A stretch of DNA of 64,000 nucleotides from Enoplolaimus lenunculus. Its lineage: Eukaryota > Nematoda > Enoplea > Enoplida > Thoracostomopsidae. Where the stretch lies: contig JASANG010001660.1 of assembly GCA_030248215.1 (NCBI GenBank), forward strand, positions 186,001-250,000, in the 5' to 3' direction. Under the pieces are notes generated by a model that was given only the letters and a program-made list of their open reading frames with translations, did not search any database and was not told where the DNA came from. The translations under genes were made by a program, and so were the position numbers. Positions 58,593-64,000 of the stretch are shown piece by piece (the first letter of the stretch is position 1; each line of letters opens with the position of its first letter).

Positions 58593-61500
58593 TAAAGATC
58601 CCCAAGCAGTGACTAGGTATCCTACCTACCATCCCCTCCTCTCCGTCTGTTATATGATCCCCCTTGTAAGAATATAACCAGGGGCCCAGCAGAATTTCCA
58701 AAATGAGGGGTGCTTACTCTGGCTTGCAATATATAATAGCACAACAAAGCTTACAAGGAAAAAGTTATAACCCAAACATTGCGCTAAAGGTGCAAAGTCT
58801 TTTGAATTTCAAAGCGGACCTGCTTCGACGGGGTCGGGGTTCCCGAATGTGTCCTCATCTCATAGGGGAGTGCTGACCGCGGCTCTATACAACTTTAGTA
58901 ATAATGGCAAAATAACGTAAAAAAGCGAACCAAGAGACAAAAACAAGTACACATCGATACGTCAAAGTAAGTTTTTTTGGTTCAAACGTATGTTAGCCAA
59001 AACGTCGTGGTAATGGTAAATATTAGCTTAAAGTTGTAGCGAGGCGAAAAATCACACAGTTGGAAGCTGCTTCACGCTGCTTTAATAAAGCTTTTTCAGA
59101 AACTCGTTCTTAAAAGCACCGGAGAAATTAATATCAAATATACGTCATATCTTTCTGTGAACATGGTTTAATATATGAGGTATCTTAGAACACCTATTTT
59201 GACCAGTTTTTTACTATTATGAACCCAACAGGCACGTAGCAATGATTTTTAATTGTCAGTTTTGGTTTGGGTTTGGGAACATGCAGCACACTGTTAATAT
59301 TGATCATATATTCGTAAGGGGTTGTGAGGACGAAAAGATGTATAAAATGATTGCAATATATATTGTAGAAACTTAAAAATAGCAAAGAATTCTAAGCAAT
59401 TTTTCAATAAAATATATATAAGAATGTTGGTATTTTGCGGAAGCAAATAGACGATACTGAAAACTTTCTTTAATGATAATTTAAAATATAGTTTTAATTT
59501 CGAAAATTTGTCTAATAAACATACGAGTAACGAAGATAAGTAACCTGGTTGCGCCCCGCCCAAATTGGACCAGTTCAATGCTTTGGACTTAGCACAATGC
59601 CAGAATATTTGGCAAAATCGGTTTTTCAAATAAAACCAGTGTTCCGATGTAATAATTTACTATTTCTACACAACAATTTCTATTTCAGCAAATTATTTCT
59701 AGCCTTCACTGCAACATTGACCGGTACACTTGGAGTGGCGCAATACTTGTCGTTGCGACGCCGTACGACGTCATCCATTACCGTACGCCACCATGCTTTG
59801 TAGTACGCAAGCAATACGATTACAAAACCGCACGTCTACGAGCGGCGAAGGACGACAATGAAATTTTTAAAAAGTACAGTGCCGCCCGTATAAATTCCTA
59901 TACGAAAACTATCCTACGTCCATAGTTGACTAAACAGCATTCTAAATCGTAAAGCCAAATTTGCGTTTTTGTTTTATCTTTTAATCATTTCAATTTCTGA
60001 AAATTTTTATTTAAATAAACACGCGCACAGCGAATTGGCGAGTTTTGCCGATGGCTATGTGTCCAAAACGTGAATATTGATTATCTGATTATACAAACTT
60101 TGTGTCTAGGTTATTGTACTCGTTGGTGCAACATCCAGCCAAGCCGCCGTGAATGGCAACGATGTGCAATATTTTTCGATAAAGTAATCCCAAATGAGTA
60201 AAAACAATCTGTACCCATTCCATTATTTTAAAATTAAGTAAAATTTAATGCTTATAGCTAAATATAATTTTGAAAAAATGTGCCCGATACGTGCAAACTG
60301 GGGCCGGGCTCGCAATCCGATTCCTTTTCTATCAGATGGAGACGCTTCTTTATTTGGCATAAGCTGTGGCGTTGTGTTCGGATTCCCGCAAACCTAATGA
60401 AACTATATGTCTGAAAATGTGTACAAGAGCCAGAGTGAAAAATTTCTCCGTCAGCCAATAATTTCCGGAGAAGGTACGAAATATGAACCCCGGCTAATCG
60501 GTTCGAAAGTGATGGCGTACACGGTCGATATAGATTGTTTTAGTAGTAATTTAAAGCCTTAAATCAAGACTAAATTCAATAAAAACATGACAGCTGACAT
60601 TAAGCATAATCTCATACATTGGCTAATTTTTATTATCAAACTGCATAAATGCGTATATGTTTAGGTTTGGTCGTAGAAGTATACTCAAGTATGAAATAGG
60701 GACGGATTTAACCGCTTTGAACAGCAGAGGCACACCATATACCCTATACAATAGTAAAAAAACCCATACGAGCGAAACCAGCAAGAAGTCAAACGTAACC
60801 TTAGTAAAAATTCTTGACATCAATTTTTTGTTCCAATGCGACAGAACGACCAATCCCTTTTAAGCCATGGCCTTGGCGCCCCAGTGGATATGACAGTGTT
60901 TTGCGATGCAAAAATTCGCGCTGAATACATAATCACAAATGCGTTCGAAGAGGGGTTACTGAAATCTTTGAAGCCCTAGACTTGGCTTGCGCCTCACAAG
61001 ATACGTTTGCAGAATAATATACGTTGCAGTGTTTTCAACTACTTGTGGACGCATACTTGTGACGGATTATGGCTTGCTCAACTTTGTTTAAAATTTAGCA
61101 CCAGATACGCTATACTGCTTCCAGAATATCCCGCGCACAGATTAAATGTAAACAAACTCAACTACAGAAGAAACGTTTCCATATTTTTTCTTTCCACCGA
61201 TATGCAGTTGTTGTCAAAATTGTTAAATTAATCAATAATGAAGAACGCTTACCATAACTATGGTTAATTTCACTTTGGGTTTTCATTCTCAAACTATGCA
61301 CAGAACCAATGTTGTATTTCGGGCAAGGGTTGCACAGTGTTTTGGTACAGTGTTATTTAAAAACAGTTATTATTTTTATTGGGATTCTAATTTGAAAGAG
61401 TCCAAAATTCGTAAAAGTAAATAAATTTGCACATTTTTATTGACAGAATACCATGGGTGTCCCGCAAAAGTGGTCAGAAACGAAAGGTTACCCATACGAC

Positions 61501-62077
61501 TTAAATAACAATTGTTGGCGATATTGGATAAAATTTTAAAATCAAACACAGCTTGTTGAATTTGGTTCCCAACAATCGTTTTAACTATATATACAACTGG
61601 CATCATGATCAATTCTCATGGGCGTGGCCAGGATATATATATAAATTTATATAATATATATTAAAAAATGTAACCACATCAATAAATAATTAAGGAATTA
61701 TTTATCCAAAATAGTTTAATTTATGACATTTTTAAACTGGCTAAAAACCGAATATGTTTCAAACTTGTTTCATGCCTTTTTCAAATTAAAATACCCCCTA
61801 CCAAATCGAAAAATGGGGTCCCGAAATAAAGACCGCTAACTCATTGCCACAAAGAGTATACTATAAAGGCGACTATGCAAAATGGCCGTGCAAATATATA
61901 TTAGCTGTTGGCTACAAGCTTTGAGCGGGGACGCTAAATTTATATAATCGCAAACTCCGGGCTCCAAACATAGCTTGAAATTAGATGACGGTGAAATAGA
62001 GAATATTCATGCTACAAAGCGTTAAATTTGTATGACCGCTGGGGTGGAAGGCGACAGCCCCATTAAAAGTATTGGGT
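58593..62077. other. No gene seen
   Basis: AT-rich, with a TA-rich stretch at 61630-61665 and a relic of the AAGTCAAACGTAACCTTAGT family near 60785. A SINE tail-like trace (GAAATAGAGAATATTCATG) lies at about 61993. Confidence 0.45.
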
Positions 62078-62243
62078 CAGACTCGTAGCCAGCTCACCTT
62101 GCTAGCTAGAGGGGGCTAATAATTTTTCAGAGGAGCATACCAGGTTTTTTGATGACTTACAAGCGAGGTTGAAAATTTTTAGGGGGATTCTTTTAGAAGC
62201 GTTGAGCACCCCCCATCCCGGCCATCTTTTGGCAACGGGTCCG
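62078..62243. mobile_element. hAT-like MITE, CCCGTAGCC family
   Basis: CAGACTCGTAGCCAGCTCAC to GGCAACGGGTCCG with the family body between. No clean target duplication. It lies just downstream (in gene sense) of the candidate exon at 62612. Confidence 0.7.
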
Positions 62244-62366
62244 TATTTTGTGATGCGAGCTGCATTTAAAGCTACTAAAATTTGAACACAAATTTCAAAT
62301 TTTTAAATGAAAACATTTCACTAAAACACTAAATACCAAACTGAAATGACACTTAAATCATCTTAC

Positions 62367-62612
62367 CTGCCAGTTGAAACCACGTAGAACTTGTTCTCAA
62401 AGGTCCCATTGCGTTTGAAGCGAATTTTGGAACACGGAACGCCGAAAATGTGAACGCTTTTTTGAGCATCGATACTGTTGTTGACTGAGCTGGTGACCGT
62501 ATCACATCGTTTGAGGGGACCGTCATTGCACTGGCGTCGAGCTGCTCAGCCGTGCGAACCAATGGCGTAATTTTATTCGCTGGTATTGCAACGAAATGAT
62601 CGATCTTGATAC
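62367..62612 (-). CDS. Candidate exon, unknown protein
   Basis: A long pyrimidine tract precedes the acceptor (CTCCAAAAAAG) and the donor is GGCAG|GTAAGA. It is a symmetric phase 1-1 exon of 246 bp, open throughout: IKIDHFVAIPANKITPLVRT, later VSMLKKAFTFSAFRVPKFAS. The family is not recognised. No partner exon with fitting phase was found downstream. Confidence 0.5.
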
Positions 62613-64000
62613 CTTTTTTGGAGAAAAAAAGACGTAAAAAAGTTAGTTTATTTGCAAAGTTATGGGTATGTTATAAATTGGAAGTTTTGTATTTTATTTC
62701 ACCATTTTTGGTTATGTTTATATATAATATTAATAACAATTATTACTGAAATAATAAAGTCTTATTAATATTAACCCTTTAACTCATAGACTATACTATG
62801 AGCAAATAAATACAATACTATGAGCAACACAGATGCTGTGAGCAGTGTTTAATAGTTCTAACGTATATATACAGTGCAAAACCTTACAAGACATGAGAGC
62901 CCCTTCGGGCTCGAGCGTCAAGCTCCTATAGCTGAGTGGTCTTGTAAACGACTCCCACTCGAGAGACTGGTGATCGAATGTTACCTTGAAAGTATCTCAT
63001 ATGAAATTAAAAATATTCATGTGAAAAATGGTTAAAGGTTTTTCGACATACGAGTGTATGTTTTTTTCAACAATTACTTGCACTTTGTAAGCAGTTTTTA
63101 GCAATTTGAGTGATTGATTAGGTTTCGGGAAGAGGGGAACATGCTGATGATGTTTACATATACTCTGTTTGCTGATCCTTTAATTAACCAGGTTCCCCGT
63201 TTGAATTGTTTAAAAAGTTGCAAAATTTAAACGCAACTGAGCATGTAACACGGCAAATCTAAAAGTCTTAACAAAGTTGGAACGCCGACTATACGTAATT
63301 TGGTCACTGTTCATTTTAATTTTGGGCTCACACTATTACATAGAGATACGTCATTTTAAGGTATATACGGTGTTACAAGAGATAAAATCACTTTGATTAC
63401 TATCATATAAAAATGGTGGTTACTAAATGCACTATATATTTTGAATCACGGAAGTAGCGAGGAATTCTTGGCGTCAGCTAAGACAGTTCACCAGATCGTA
63501 GGTATAGGAGGCCCAAGAAAACTCAGCCCCCAAAAAAGTTTGTTCTCTCTAAAAAGTTGTTTTATACTCTGGTCGTAAGGTTGTTGTTTCGACCGCATGC
63601 TGCTTCTAAAATTGTTTTGCCGCACCCTAAAATGACGAGCTGGCTACTGGCCTGACACTTCATGAACTTCTTTTTTCATGCCAGTAAGCGAGTAAGACAA
63701 CGCTCAAATAAAAAAAAACAAAATTTATTTCTAAACATTATAAAATAGCACGTTTTCTCAACTCCCCAAAATTTGGCAGACATTAATATTTCTTAAAATA
63801 TTCCAGCTTGTATCAAATATTAATCAAACCCATGTTGGTAGTATTCTATCGCTAACAAGCAGCCCCCAAAAGGGTCAGTGAGACGGTGTAAATATGTCTT
63901 GCTTGAATCAGGTTTAATAACAGAGAACACCACGCAAACTGAACAGGTCCCGAACTCCAAGTCCGAATATAAAATTGGACTTGCTAAATCCAGGCGCAAA
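62613..64000. other. No gene seen; SINE copy and an inverted MITE relic
   Basis: Contains the SINE copy at 62775-63037 and, at about 63500-63655, an inverted CCCGTAGCC-type relic ending GACGAGCTGGCTACTGGCCTG. No other supported feature. Confidence 0.5.
62775..63037 (+). mobile_element. Single dispersed copy of the tRNA-derived SINE
   Basis: Shares ACATGAGAGCCCCTTCGGG, CTCGAGCGTCAAGCTCCTAT, the A box TAGCTGAGTGG, a B-box-like GTGATCGAATG and the tail AAAATATTCATGTGA with the array at 10197. The head region differs (repeated ACTATGAGCAA), so it is a related subfamily. Confidence 0.78.

Overview
The window is AT-rich, intron-rich, repeat-dense DNA from a eukaryote. Spliced exons with GT/AG borders, a glutamine-repeat protein, tRNA-derived SINEs and many short TIR elements of hAT and Tc1/mariner type point to an invertebrate animal. 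I cannot name the clade. No operons, rRNA, CRISPR array or retroviral element was seen.

One gene can be defended in detail. It lies on the minus strand and ends at 12044. Nine exons between 26073 and 12044 join with matching reading phase at every junction. They encode about 1,715 residues of a GRDP-like (DUF1399) protein. The dominant exon (19072-15871, 3.2 kb) holds both DUF1399 modules, a long polyglutamine insert between them, and a C2-like region. Three short exons complete the C-terminal core, and a last exon carries a hydrophobic segment plus a repeat-bearing tail. The N terminus is not reached: the first supported exon (26073-25995) begins in phase 0 without a start codon. Three further minus-strand exon-like blocks (32560-32164, 50057-49634, 62612-62367) have good splice signals. 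They cannot be joined to each other or to the gene by phase, so they are either separated by exons I missed or belong to other genes.

The rest is introns and intergenic DNA filled with non-autonomous mobile elements. The region 1-12 kb holds a TA-flanked MITE (2095-2250), a foldback element of 2.15 kb built of about 80-bp internal repeats (5512-7665), and a tandem array of a tRNA-derived SINE (10197-11295). Across the window there are four copies of a hAT-type MITE starting CAGTGGCGGATCCA, all with 8-bp target duplications. There are also six or more copies of a second hAT-like family (CCCGTAGCC ends), two copies of a palindromic CACTGCAAAAAATGG MITE, and a MITE whose interior is an array of TTAGGC hexamers. 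A pure 18-bp minisatellite sits at 47918-48495.

The most interesting items are the divergent animal GRDP-like gene; the foldback element and the TTAGGC MITE, which share terminal bases and 8-bp target duplications and so may use one transposase; the many eroded TTAGGC blocks that may be relics of that MITE; and the tandemly amplified SINE. No complete transposase or reverse-transcriptase gene is visible, so all these elements would depend on enzymes encoded elsewhere.
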